A stretch of DNA of 64,000 bases from Ziziphus jujuba (GCF_031755915.1 NC_083379.1:41796001-41860000), one strand, 5' to 3'. Numbered from the stretch's first letter, positions 26,473-38,762 are shown. A program made the numbers and translations. Notes: generated by a model not told the origin, from the letters alone.

Positions 26473-29253
26473 ATGTCGGCGAACGAGCAAGCCCTATCGC
26501 TCCTCGGGCAGCTCGCTTTCTCCTTTGACGGTGCCGTTTTGGGAGTGGCCTTGGCTTACGTGGCCGTGCGTTCCGTGCTCAAGTACACCTCTACCTCATC
26601 AGCTCTCCGCAAGCTCCGCAAAGCCCCTTCCGTCAGTGTCTCTGATCTTCGCACGGTCCTCAACGCCCCTGAAACTTCTAACGAATCTCAATCCTCTGAT
26701 GGGAAGCTACTCATCGTCCGTGGAACCGTCGAAGCCAAATCGGCCATCGAATTGAACTGGAAATGCCTCAAACCTAACGTCTTGGTCTCTCAAGAATCCG
26801 GCGACAGAGCCGTTCTCATTGAGAGAACCCAAACGGTTTGTATTCTATTCTCTGTTTGCTTGCTTGGAAACAAAAATGCAATTGGAAAGTAAAAACAATT
26901 GTAAAAGAGTTAGATTTGGTTAGTTGAATTTTTTTTCTTTTTTTTTTTTTTTTCCTGATTATTATAGCTTAGCTGAGTCATGAAGGACTCCAAAGTATCG
27001 ATTTTTTTCTGCCCTAACGGTGTTGGAAAGTAAAAACATTGTAAACAATTAGCTTTAGTAAGTAAAGATTTCTTTTTTTTTTTTTTTTTTTTTTTTTTTG
27101 GATTTTTTTTTTTCTGATTATTAGCTTAGCTGAGTTGTGAAGGACTCTAAGGTACTGATTTTTTCTGCCCAACCGGTTTGTATTCTCTGTTTGGTTGCTG
27201 GGAGAAATGGAATTCGAAAGTAAAAACATTCTGAAAAATTAGGTTTATTAAGTAGAAATTGCTTTTTGTTCTTTTTGATTTTTTCTGATTTACTAGCTTA
27301 GCTGAGTTGTGAAGGACTCAAAATGCTGAATTTTGTTGTTTATTCATATGCTATGAAGTGTATATACAATGAATGGAAGGGTTTTCTTGGATTTACTTCT
27401 GATCTGCGCGCCTTACTTGCAAAGTCCAGAAGAAGACGTGAAGCCACCTCATTAAGAACGGTACATTCCTTGCTCTACTTTCCTAATATTTGGGATATTT
27501 GAGACCGGAGGGGGGAAAAAAAAATTGATTATATAGCTATCTAATATTTATGATGGATAAAGCAATATTGAATTTTGATGTACCTACTGAAAATCTTTTT
27601 CATGTAATGTTATTAAATGCTAACACACAAGCTTTTAATGTTATTTTTCTTCCAACACAACCGAAAGAAGTAAGACCCAAAGCTAATTCTAACCAAGCAT
27701 CGTGGTTATCGTTGGCTAATGTATTTAGTATTTGGCTTTCTGGAAACTAAAAAGAGAAAGTGGTTTTATCACCATTTTGTGCGGTGCTTGCTTCTTTATG
27801 GTTTTTGTATGGAAGGGAGACACCTTTGGACTGTTTTTGGCTGTGACAGTCAAGACTAATCTACTCATTTGTTAATTTGTGCAGGTTCCTTTTATTCTCG
27901 TTGAAGGTGGTCAGTGGCCTCATAATGATGCACTTGTTGTGAACTTGGATGGTTCACAACATCCATTGCCTCTTATTACAGTTTATCATCGATTGCAGCC
28001 TGTCAATGCTTCTCCTTATACATTTCTGCAGGCACTTTTTGGTCATGAATACCCAGTGAGTTTTAACATTACACTCTGAAGTCTGAAGTTGTTCTTTCTT
28101 AAAAAAAATTTGACTCCTCGTATTGGCTTAAAGTTTTTAAAGTTTCTTTTGCTCAAAATTTGCAAAATACTCTATGGTTTTCTTCTTGAAGATATGTTTA
28201 TTAGAGTTGTTACTGTATTTCTTTATGTTACTGATGTTTTGGTGATATTCTTTATTATGTTTTTGAAGGTTGGTCTACTTGATGAAGAGAAAATTCTACC
28301 ACTGGGAAAGGATATCACTGCTGTTGGGGTTTGCAGGTTCAAGGATGGGCTTCCCGAGATTAAGTCATGCGATGATCTTCCTTATTTTCTGTAAGGAAGT
28401 TTGTTCAACTATACTTTATTTTTGTTCTATTTGGTGCTGTTTCTAGAGGAGTAATTGTTGTTGTATCTTTTGCAGAATTGACATGACCAAGGATCAGATG
28501 GTTCAAGGTCTTTCCTTCAATTGTAAATTTCTGTTGATCGGTGGCTTTATTCTTGGTTCACTCTCGCTTGGAATCCTTGGATATGCCGCTGTCAGGTACA
28601 CCTTTTTGTCTACTATTTTGCCTATTCTCTGCTTGCAATGGGTTAAAGTCCAAGTAACTTTATCGTTCCTTTTTGGGTATAGAAATTCAATCATATTTTG
28701 ATTCTTTTGTGTTGCTTTATGGATCATATCGGCATGTAAAGTTTAATTTCTCAATTTTCAAACCTACCTTGTTTCCCTGTTGGATTTTCTTTTGCATATT
28801 TGTGCTTCCTTTGGCATTTTTTTTTTAATTAATTTCCCTATAAAATAAATATAAGATATGGTGTAAAATAATACCATGACACATCAGATAAGATTTCAAA
28901 TTGAAGTTGAAAAACTGAACATGGTTTCGAAGATTGAATGACAATGTTATTCATTTTTCAGGAACTGGAATAGATGGAAAGAGTGGAAGCGACAAAGGCA
29001 AGCTCGGCAGCAGGAAAGTAGTGCTGCAAGCAATGATACCTCTGAAATTCATACGGAGGAGGAGACAGCAGATGTTCCAGATGGAGAGCTGTGTGTTATC
29101 TGTTTGATGAGGAGAAGGCGATCTGCATTTGTTCCATGCGGGCATCGAGTGTGCTGCCAGTTCTGTGCCATATCAATTGTGCGAGAAGGAAGTCCAAGGT
29201 GTCCTGTTTGTCGTCAGGAAATCCGTAATTCTCTTCGTATATATGATTCTTAG
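26473..29253 (+). CDS. SPL2: SP1/MULAN-like RING E3 ubiquitin ligase (SPL2 type)
   Basis: Membrane-bound RING E3 of the family that acts on chloroplast, mitochondrial and peroxisomal import machinery in plants. Six exons, 26473-26835, 27359-27460, 27885-28055, 28269-28390, 28476-28595 and 28962-29253, give 389 residues in agreeing phase, close to the family length. It shows an N-terminal hydrophobic segment (about 18-32), the BAM/GIDE middle domain (IVRGTVEAKSAIE, NEWKGFLG, GKDITAVG), a second membrane segment (about 269-290) and a C-terminal C3HC4 RING (CVIC at 337-340, PCGH at 351-354, CPVC at 373-376). The fold places the middle domain between two membrane spans with the RING facing the cytosol. 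The SPL2 assignment rests on resemblance plus its neighbours RSH and TAF9. Confidence 0.92.
26836..27358 (+). repeat. Degenerate tandem copies in SPL2 intron 1
   Basis: Intron 1 contains about three diverged copies of a unit of 140-180 bases. Each has GTAAAAACAWT..., a poly-T tract, TTAGCTTAGCTGAGT, and GTGAAGGACTC. Around 27175 a copy of the exon-1 donor context recurs (CGGTTTGTATTCTCTGTTTG), matching the real donor at 26835/26836. The two inner poly-T tracts exceed 15 bases. Confidence 0.7.
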
Positions 29254-30718
29254 ACCTTTGCTGGGAGAGGGTTTCAGTGTTTTACAAATGCATCACCTGT
29301 ACATGGGGGTTGTTATGGAATATGATTAGATAGGACAGGAGACTAATTTTTGCGAATTTTATGTGTATATATATTTGTACAATATTTTGGGCTTATTGAA
29401 CCCCAACCTAGGAAATTAAGAACATCAAATATAGGACCGGAATTGCAATTTTTGAAGTTCTTACAAAAGTTTATCATGGCAAATTTTCCTTTTATGTGGG
29501 TTTGGATTAATGGAACAAAAGCATAAATAATGAAAGATATTAGGTTAATCAAACTCTTCAATTACACGCAGGATTTAAACACAACAAATTTTTCTGTCGG
29601 CAAAGGATATGGGAAATATCGTTTAGCAACACATGATTATGGTACTATAGTGATAAAGTATATATTTATATTATAATTTATCTTATATTTACGTTTATTT
29701 TAATTCCTTTTTAATTTTAATATTGCTTAATTAATATATTTTAATTGGATTCGGTGCAGATGAGGATTGGTTTTTTGTTTTATAAGAAATAGAGGTCCAG
29801 CCCATTATTCTCAAGGAAGAGGACGGCACCAGCAGCAGAGGAATTTTTTGATATTTGGGAGCAGTGGTGATTAATACTAAGAGTTTGATTGTCCTTTCCT
29901 CATTTATGTCCTAATATTTTTGTACTAACGTTGAGGATGAAAACCTATTTGCTTTAGGGATTTTCTTTCTATTAATTTACATTCTCCATTCATAATATTT
30001 ATGGTTTGTTCTTAAAGATTGTTGAACTTAAATTATTTTCATTAATTTTATCAAACATTTTTTATGGTTAGAATAATGTTTAATTAATCTTTCCTTTGTT
30101 CTTAAAGGTAATTTATATTTCTTCGATTTAATATTTTTTCCTTATTTAATTTGATATATTGATTGCTTAAGTGTATTATTTAGATTGGTAAAGGAAATAT
30201 CTACTTTTGATTCATTTAATCTGTATTATATTGTTATATCCATGAGATGACATAGATTGATTTTAAGTTAGTCATTCTAACAGTGGGAATTAATCAATAG
30301 TTTGAGAATTGCTAAATTAAATACTGGTAGATTCTGAAACCTTAAACACTTGAATTTTAGAGTTGATTTTAGTAGTTGTAATTGTTTTCTATCATTAATT
30401 TTGTTAATTTTTCTCTAAGCTACCAAATGTTATTTAAACTAAAGTAGAATTAAATAAATTGAATTTGATTAAATTCTCTAGCAATCTTATATTCCAGTAG
30501 ACTCGTGCGCTTGCGTTGCGAGTGTTCAAATTTGCACAAACAAACATATAATACAGAGATAGATGCATGCTTTGCCATTTTTACATACATATGCCTCTCT
30601 AAATTACACATGGAACTCTTGAAGAGGGCAAAATCTGCATTTTTCTTCTTTTTATCCATCTATGTTACAACGGTTGACTAGGACATCATGGTTTTATATG
30701 GCATGGGAATGAAATAGA
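29254..30718. other. Intergenic between SPL2 and MYB
   Basis: Holds the SPL2 3' region, then AT-rich sequence from about 29560 to 30480. The phrase GCCCATTATTCTCAAGGAAGAGGACGG near 29800 stands out as more complex than its surroundings, but I could not identify it. No gene supported. Confidence 0.55.
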
Positions 30719-31952
30719 CTACAATGTTTTGCTTAAAACTTGGAGCCAATCCAAGTCAGAGTCAATGAGGGCAGCCATGGTTTGCAAATCCGAGCAATCC
30801 AGCAATTCATCTTCTGAGGTAAGTAAGAGTTTTTCTTCAGATTTTCTGGATGCATCGTTTATTTCAACCCTGTTTTCAAAATCAGATGGAAAGCCTACCA
30901 AATCCTCATTGAAGAAATCTGACAGCAAATGCTCTTCCAACTCAAAGTCAAAGTCTCTTATGAAACTGCAGGACATCTCGTTCTCTTTCTCCGAGATCAT
31001 CATCAATGGGGATAATAAACTCTCGGTTCCAGCACTAGTTTTCCCATATTCATCATCATGATCAACCATGGAGCTGCGCGAGGTGGTAGGTCCAGCAGCC
31101 ACAGCAGCAGCTGGTTCATTGTTGTGAACAAGACCATCTTGTGCAAGAAATGGGATGATGACTGCTTTGGTGCACCTGGTTGCCTTGGTTCGAACCACTC
31201 TTGGCTTTATAGCCTCAGTAGAATGGAGCTGTGCTGCTTCAGAAATTGGTTGATTGGTTGTGACATTTGGTATTTGTTGAGCTTTAGTTGTTTTGGCAAT
31301 TTTGGTGTGCCAGTAGTTCTTTATTTCATTGTCTGTTCGCCCTGGAAGCCTTCCTGCTATCAAAGCCCACCTGCAATATTATTGAAATGGTCAATGCAAA
31401 CTACACTATATATATATATATATATATGGACAATATTAATATCTATATGTTATATGATGAAGTAGTGGAAAAGGACCTGTTTCCCAAGAGTGAATGAAGC
31501 CTAATAATGAGATCCTCCTCCTCTGGAGTGATATTTCCTCTCTTAATAGTGGGTCTTAGATAATTTAGCCACCGTAGCCTGCAACTCTTCCCACATCTCC
31601 TCAACCCTGCATAATGTATAAATACACCCATTTAATTTTATTTGAAATATATTTTTAGTATTCAAATTTTTCTTTCTATTTTAAAGTTTAAATTTTATTG
31701 TTTTACGCATTGTAACAGCTTATTTAGTTAGAACATTTGAAATAGGATTGAAAATGATAAACGAAATGAATAATACAAGGAAATGGAAACACTATAATAC
31801 GAGGAAATGAGTGGACCTGCTCTTTGAGGAAGGCCTCTCCATTTTCCTTCACCGTGAAGCTTAATATATTCAGTGAGTATTTGGTCTTCCATGGAGGACC
31901 ATGCTCCCCTGTTCAACCCTGCTTCCTTGGAACAACAAGGTTTCCTACCCAT
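30719..31952 (-). CDS. R2R3-MYB transcription factor, bHLH-interacting type
   Basis: DNA-binding transcription factor. Three exons on the minus strand, 31817-31952, 31477-31606 and 30719-31370, give 305 residues. It starts [21 protein letters not shown]2 runs to about residue 61 and R3 to about 113. A second in-frame ATG seven codons upstream (31973) would add MTSESAD, but the family start is MGRKPCC. Residues 77-96 fit the bHLH-interaction signature [DE]Lx2[RK]x3Lx6Lx3R exactly. The R3 end is [15 protein letters not shown] rather than the ANDV form of eudicot anthocyanin activators, so it resembles TT2/C1-like (subgroup 5) regulators of proanthocyanidin or related flavonoids. The C-terminal half is acidic ([19 protein letters not shown]) and looks like an activation domain. 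The pathway is inferred. Confidence 0.9.
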
Positions 31953-31973
31953 ATCTGCTGACTCACTGGTCAC

Positions 31974-31993
31974 TTGCTCTCTATATTAATTAT

Positions 31994-32037
<44 letters not shown>

Positions 32038-32097
32038 TAATTTCCTTACAGTACATATGGCTTGGCTTTTATTCTACTTATATGATTTAGAAACATG

Positions 32098-32139
<42 letters not shown>

Positions 32140-32409
32140 AAAATGTATCTATATATATATAAGTTAAGAAGTCGATATCCTCCGCATTAAACTTTTATGA
32201 TTATTAAATCATATAACAACATGATGAGATGACCAAAATATATATATATATATATATTTATAACAAGTGGGAATAAAAAAATAAAATCATAGAAGTGAAC
32301 TACATGTTTTTCATGATGGTATATCATTACGTTTCCTTTCATTGAATTTCACCAACAAACATATATCTAGAAGTGAACTACATGTTTTTCATCATCATCA
32401 TCATCATAT

Positions 32410-32462
<53 letters not shown>

Positions 32463-34166
32463 CACAACATTAAATTATAATTTTGATTTTATATTTCAAT
32501 ACGTCAATATGTATTGTTTAATGAATAAAATCCAGCACAAATTAGTTTTGAAAACAGATTTGACCAATAATTTATCGTCTAAACCAAATTTTTTAGTTAC
32601 TGTAATTATTCATTAGTTTATTTGACGCAATTGTTTGTGCAGTCAAAAAGAAGAATTTTGTAAAAGAAAGTATTTCTTCCTATGCAGTGGCTGCGCATAT
32701 AATGTGTTGTATATTTTTGGAACAGTAATAAGAAAGTGACATGCGTGCTAAGGGACCTATTGGCTTAATTTGGTATAAGTGGCATTTTGTTTTTTTTTTT
32801 TTGGGGTGTTGGGAAGTTGCAGATGCACCAAAATATGAAAGGCCAATGTGTTTTTATATAAATAATAATAAAAAAAATATATTCACCAAAAAAAAAAAAT
32901 ATATATATATATATATTATTTGCCATTGTATATTAAATATATATTTTATACACGGAAGAGGGGTCAGGCAGGCGGCTACAGGCTACTTGCATGTAATGTA
33001 TATCTACATGGCATGCCATCATGATAATTACCATAAATATGAACAGCATGCAATCATCATTGCACCCCCATCTAAATATCACGTGCTTTGCTAACTGCCT
33101 TTCGCCTCCTAAACATAACCTTTTTAGTATTTGGACCTTGTGTTGTCCAATATCACGTGAATTGGACTCCTCTTATCTTAATAAACAAACACTAAAAAAT
33201 CTTATTCGCCAGGGAAAAAAAAAGTAATAATAAATAAACAAAACTTGCATATAATATATATATATATATATATTATATTATTTTTTGTTTTAGCTTTCAC
33301 CAACCTTTCAAAAAGTAAAAAAAATATTAAGATAAATTTATAAAAATAAAGAGTACTAACACCTAAGCTATTAGGTCAGAAACATCCCCCACGAATCACA
33401 TTTGTTTACTTTAAGGTAAGCAATATATTTTATTTTTATGCAATACGGTTAAATAAAATTATTCTTTCTCCATTTGTAAACATAAATATGATTGAATTTT
33501 GGTGCAATGCACGCATCATAAAGTGTTTGCCTATTCTTTTTTTGATTGAGAATAGTGTTTACCAATTCATAAAATTAAAATCTAGAGGCAATATCTAGTT
33601 GAAGGTCTGGCGGTGGCTTCTCAAATGTCGAACCCCTCACAGCTAACAGTGGTTCTCCCATCAGAAAATTACAATTAAAACTCAAAGTTCAAAAGTTTGG
33701 AAAGGAATATGGGTGAGAAAACTTAAAAGCAAATCCACCAAAATTTTAGTAAATAATAATCTAACACGGTGAATAGATGATTCATATTCTACAATCATAT
33801 AAGAAAAAATCAATTGTATAATGCGAATTCATTATTTACTAAAATTTTAATAACCAAGTTTGATAAATATAAATTTGCTGAATTAATAAATAACCCCAAT
33901 AAAAAATTCAACATTTTTTCATAATCTAACAACAAATTTAATATGACAAAGTTGATAGGACATCTTTTATTTGTACCTGTGAATTCAAATAATAATAAAA
34001 AAAAATTTTATATAGCTTGTAAATTAGATAAATTATTAAAAAAAAAAAAACTTAACGTGGGCTTTTAAATATGTTGGGTTTGTAGTGTTGGGCCATGCTA
34101 TATGGATTGCCTAATTAGCTATAGGGATGGATCTCAATTTTGTTCATAAACAGGCCCAGATGAGAC
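31974..34166. other. MYB upstream region, dense (AT)n microsatellites
   Basis: The MYB promoter side is packed with (AT)n runs: about 31991-32031, 32102-32133, 32238-32258, 32413-32461, 32898-32916 and 33247-33274. Around 32285-32400 a phrase AGAAGTGAACTACATGTTTTTCAT appears twice. No gene is supported, and frames rich in Ile-Tyr simply read the dinucleotide repeats. Confidence 0.7.
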
Positions 34167-34171
34167 GCGGA
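34167..34171. repeat. Candidate target-site duplication GCGGA, left copy
   Basis: GCGGA lies directly before the left terminal inverted repeat and recurs at 44869-44873 directly after the right one. A chance 5-base match is possible, but its position exactly at both boundaries supports it. Confidence 0.6.
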
Positions 34172-34253
34172 GGGGAATTTGGCCCAATACCCCTATAGGA
34201 TCGAGCTTCATGAATTTTACACCCTCAATTCATTTCTTTTTTGATCTACCCCT
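34172..34253 (+). repeat. Left terminal inverted repeat
   Basis: 82 bases, from GGGGAATTTGG to CTACCCCT, matching the reverse complement of 44787-44868 with about five substitutions and no gaps. It defines the left boundary of the transposon. Confidence 0.9.
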
Positions 34254-34617
34254 CCAATCTTTTAAAATCCCAAAATACCCTTATGTGTTTTTTTTTTTTA
34301 TATGTTTTTTTCTTTCCTTTCTTCGACTTTTCCCCTCCATCTCTTTATCCATAACCAGACCTTAGGAGCCCTCTGTTTCCTTTCATGAATCGGCCGGATT
34401 GTAAGCGTGGAGACTACGCGTTTTGAAGGAGATGGTGAAGAGGCGACTCAGAGAGAAAACTGCAGGATTTTAGAGAGCCCTAGGAGCAGAAGCAGAAGCA
34501 ACAGGTAGGCAACAGCTCTAATTTTGATTTTCTGTTAGTGGTGTTGGGATTTTTTTTTTTTTGGGAGAAATTGTGAAAGTTGTGTTCTGGTTTTTTTTTT
34601 TTTAAATAACGGTGGTG

Positions 34618-36073
34618 GTAGGCATTTCTTGCTGAGAGATATGTATGATGATATGATGCTGGATGGAGTACAGCCAAGTAGGGATACATTCCATTCTGTC
34701 ATCAGTTAGTGGAAAGGTGCTTTCATGTTTGTTATCATGGACTTTCATTCTTTCTGGAATTTTCCGTTTGGTTGATTTTGTTTTGTTGCAGGTGGATAAG
34801 TAAAATGCTCATTTCTTTGGTGTTACGATCAACGAGCAACAAGCCGAGTGTGGTATTGTAGAAAGAGTTACTTCAAATGCACAAAGCAAATTTAAGGTAT
34901 GTATATTTCATATTTTTGCATTTAAATTGTTTATATACCATGTTTGATGACTATGAACTCTCTCTCTCTCTCTCTCTCTGCATCTGCATTTTCTTTTGTG
35001 TTGCTGGTGTGACATTAAATTTATAATCTAATTGCTTTATTTTCCAGTTACTTTATTTCGAGCAAGATGTGAATGGCGGTTATGGTTTGGCCCTACAGGT
35101 ACCATATCTTCTTTCCTATTGTGTCTGCAATCCATTTTCCATTTTATAGTGCATATGGTTTTTGCATTCTGAAAGCTGTCATGGTTGTTTAAAAAATTTG
35201 AAGCATAGATGGAGTCAACAGTGCCAATGATCATATACAATTGGTAGAAATGTTTTGTAATAATCTTGTCATGTTAAACTTTCTGCTGTTATATCCTTCA
35301 ATTTCTAAGTATTATGCGTCTCTAATTTATTTTCAAAGCATAAAATTATGGCTGTGAAATTGTGATTTTAAATATCACACATGGGTAGAACTTAAAATTA
35401 GTAACCTACCTGTGCATGTGACAATGATGCTCAACTTCTCTTTTCAAGTGAATGTCATTGCATTGTTTCAAGTGGTCAAGTGGTATTGGTGTGGCATTTC
35501 AATGTATTTCTGTTCAGTCCTCTGACCTCATTCCCAAGGGCTTTCTTACTTGCAATTTGACTACAATCCTTTAAACAATTGACTTATATAATTGTACTAT
35601 GATTTTATGTAGCATGCTTCTTTTTATTTTACTTTGGTTCAGCAAATCTTTACCTTTAGTCAATAATTTTGTCATATGGAAATGCTTTTTTTCCCCCCAC
35701 CCCTCATCAAGCCATCTAAATTTCAATATATATCATTGACACACAAAAATCATGACAGTCAATTGCCTATTTAATTAAAATTCATTTAGCAGAATCTCTT
35801 CCTATGCACATGCATTTGACATTAGTGTGGTCTCTTTACAGATGGATAATTGATCCTCCTCTGGAGGTCAATGTACCATCAAAACGCACACCATGGCCTG
35901 ATGCCCCTCCTGAACTCCCTACCAATGAAAATGTAGTGTTGGGCATCCAAGAGCATGCTGTAAAGCATCCTACAAAGACCCGCACATCTAGATCAAAGAG
36001 ACGAAGCAAGAGAAAGCATGACACAAGAACGGTGGACACACAGGTTGCTTCAAAGCATTCTGAACAAATTTGA
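34618..36073 (+). pseudogene. Captured fragment of a PPR-like host gene
   Basis: Several exon-like pieces read on the plus strand inside the transposon. At about 34626-34709 the translation RDMYDDMMLDGVQPSRDTFH is a good pentatricopeptide motif and stops at TAG. At about 34817-34897 GVTINEQQAECGIVERVTSN ends at a GTATGT donor. At 35049-35099 LLYFEQDVNGGYGLALQ lies between an acceptor and a GTACCA donor. At about 35842-36073 RWIIDPPLEVNVPSKRTPWP and a Lys/Arg-rich tail run to TGA. Exon boundaries survive, but phases do not all join and a stop interrupts the first piece, so no intact product is expected. PPR assignment rests on the first piece; the rest I cannot name with certainty. Retained introns argue for capture from genomic DNA rather than cDNA. 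Confidence 0.6.
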
Positions 36074-36595
36074 AAATCTTAGCACGAAGACGGCTAGAGA
36101 TGCATGCTGCTGTGTGAATTTTAGGCATCATTCTTCAGCATCATAAAAAAATTTGAATTGCAAAGGCTTATTAGCACAGAGGCAGATGGCCTAACCTGGC
36201 ATATGTGAAAAGAATTCTTCACGCTGGGCCAGTTGATAACAGGCATTGGAGTTTGAATTTTCACTTAATTTTTCACAAATTTTTTCTTTCTTTTATATAT
36301 TTTTGTTTGGGATATCAGGATTCTGGTTCAGCATGAGGTATGCTAGCAAAGTCTTGCCGTGTCTGCTACCTTGTAGGACTTTGTATCCAATATGTTTCGA
36401 ATCTTATACATAATCTTGGAACATAGGAATTATAGAGTTGTGTTCAGCTGGATTTTCGTAGAAAAAAAGATACCAAAATGTAATAAACAAAAAAGAAAAA
36501 AAAAAAAAGGAAACTTCCATATTTGTGAAAGGATCCAATTTCTTCCATATTCAGATTTTGTTTTTAGTTTTTGTACATGATTCTCTTGTCAATAA

Positions 36596-38762
36596 CTGTT
36601 CACCATCGGTAATTCCCGAGGAAATCGTCGGTAAACTACAAATACCCTCTGGAAAAATTACCGACAGTTTCATCGATAATTCCCGATGGTGTACAGTACG
36701 GCATATTTTGCCAATTTTTTGGACCCCACAAGGCCCCTAATGTGTGTTGAATGAAAAAACATGCAAAACATGGATTCTATAATTGTACTAAGGAGAGAAA
36801 ATCAAAAAAATTCATAAAAGTGTATCAAAGTTTGCAAAAAATTGATGACTGTTAACCCTCGGGAAATTACCGACGAAACTGTCGGGAAACTACAAATGCC
36901 CCCTGGAAAAATTACCGACAGTTTCGTCGGTAATTGCCCGAGGATGTACAGTACGTATTGTTTTGCCAATTTTTTTTACCCCACAAGGCCCCTAAGGTGT
37001 GTTGAATTAAAAAACATGCAAAACATGGATTTTATAATTGTACTAAGGAGAGAAAATCAAAAAATTTCATAAAAGTGTATCAAAGTTTGCAAAAAATTGA
37101 TGACTGTTCACCCTCGGGAAATTACCGACGAAACTGTCGGGAAACTACAAATGCCCTCTGGAAAAATTACCGATAGTTTCATCGGTAATTTTCCGAGGGT
37201 GAACAGTCAACAATTTTTTGCAAACTTTGATACACTTTTATGAAATTTTTTGATTTTATCTCTTTAGTACAATTATAGAATCCATGTTTTGCATGTTTTT
37301 TCATTCAACACACCTTAGGGGCCTTGTGGGGTAAAAACAATTGGCAAAACAATACGTACTGTACACCCTCGGGAAAGTACCGACGAAACTGTCGGTAATT
37401 TTTCCAGAGGGCATTTGTAGTTTCCCGACAGTTTCGTCGGTAATTTCCCGAGGGGGAACAGTCATCAATTTTTTGCAAACTTTGATACACTTTTATGAAA
37501 TTTTTTGATTTTCTCTCCTTAGTACAATTATAGAATCCATGTTTAGCATGTTTTTTCATTCAACACACCTTAGGGGCCTTGTGGGGTAAAAAAAATTGGC
37601 AAAAACATACGTACTGTACATCCTCGGGAACTTACCGACGAAACTGTCGATAATTTTTCCAGGGGGCATTTGTAGTTTCCCGACAGTTTCGTCGGTAATT
37701 TCCCGAGGGTTAACAGTCATCAATTTTTTGCAAACTTTGATACACTTTTATGAAATTTTTTGATTTTCTCTCCTTAGTACAATTATAGAATCCATGTTTT
37801 GCATGCTTTTTCATTCAACACACCTTAGGGGCCTTGTGGGGTAAAAAAAATTGGCAAAACAATACGTACTGTACACCCTCGGGAAATTACCAACGAAACT
37901 GTCGGTAATTTTTCCAGAGGGCATTTGTAGTTTCCCGACAGTTTCGTCGGTAATTTCCCGAGGGTGAGCAGTCATCAATTTTTTGCAAACTTTGATACAC
38001 TTTTATGAAATTTTTTGATTTTCTCTCCTTAGTACAATTAGAGAATCCATGTTTTGCATGTTTTTTCATTCAACACACCTTAAGGGGCTTGTGGGGTAAA
38101 AAAAATTGGCAAAACAATACGTATTGTACACCCTCGGGAAATTACCAACGAAACTGTCGGTAATTTTTCCAGAGGGCATTTGTAGTTTCCCGACAGTTTC
38201 GTCGGTAATTTCCCGAGGGTGAGCAGTCATCAATTTTTTGCAAACTTTGATACACTTTTATGAAATTTTTTGATTTTCTCTCCTTAGTACAATTAGAGAA
38301 TCCATGTTTTGCATGTTTTTTCATTCAACACACCTTAAGGGGCTTGTGGGGTAAAAAAAATTGGCAAAATAATACGTACTGTACACCCTCGGGAAATTAC
38401 CAACGAAACTGTCGGTAATTTTTCCTGAAGGAATTTAGTGGTTATCGACGATTTCCTCGGGAATTACCGAGGGTGAACAGTCATCAATTTGTTTGCAAAA
38501 TTTGATATACTTTTATGAAATTTTGGGATTTTCTCTCCTTAGTACAATTTTAGAATCCCTATTTGCCATGTTTTTGCATTCAACACACATTATGGAACTT
38601 GTGGGGCTCAACAAATTGGTAAAACTTGATGGACTGTACACATTCGGAAATTACCGACGAAACCGTCGGTAATTTTTCCAGGGTTTATTTGTTGGTTACG
38701 AAAAAGCATTTCTGTAATTACCGATTGTGAATTGGGAATTATCGATGCACCATCGATAATCA
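36596..38762. repeat. 255-bp repeat array with an orientation switch
   Basis: About 8.5 units. Heads of the left-oriented units start at 36596, 36849 and 37104. From about 37209 the units run in the opposite direction, with ends near 37461, 37716, 37971, 38226 and 38480 and a decayed last copy to about 38762. Spacing is 253-255 bases. Each unit has a palindromic core (CCTCGGGAAATTACCGACG ... GTCGGTAATTTCCCGAGG, about 95 bases) and a spacer with ATTTTTTGCAAACTTTGATA and CACCTTAGGGGCCTTGTGGG. The switch is centred at about 37156, so 36.60-37.16 and 37.16-37.72 kb form a long inverted repeat. The units containing 37887-38069 and 38142-38324 are identical over that stretch. Open frames within it are not genes. 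Confidence 0.92.

Noticed and set aside
31901..33094. Frames rich in Ile-Tyr as small proteins
   Set aside because: They only translate (AT)n microsatellites.
35804..36073. Independent 89-residue gene starting MHMHLTLV
   Set aside because: The first residues are upstream intron; the plausible part begins at the acceptor near 35841 and belongs to the captured PPR-like fragment.
36842..38324. Repeated 60-84-residue open frames (MKKHAKHGF... type) as a tandem protein family
   Set aside because: They recur with the 255-bp unit and exist because the unit is repeated; no start context, no family resemblance, and they run through the palindromic core.
36596..38762. CRISPR-like array
   Set aside because: Units are 255 bases, spacers are as similar as the repeats, and the genome is a plant's.
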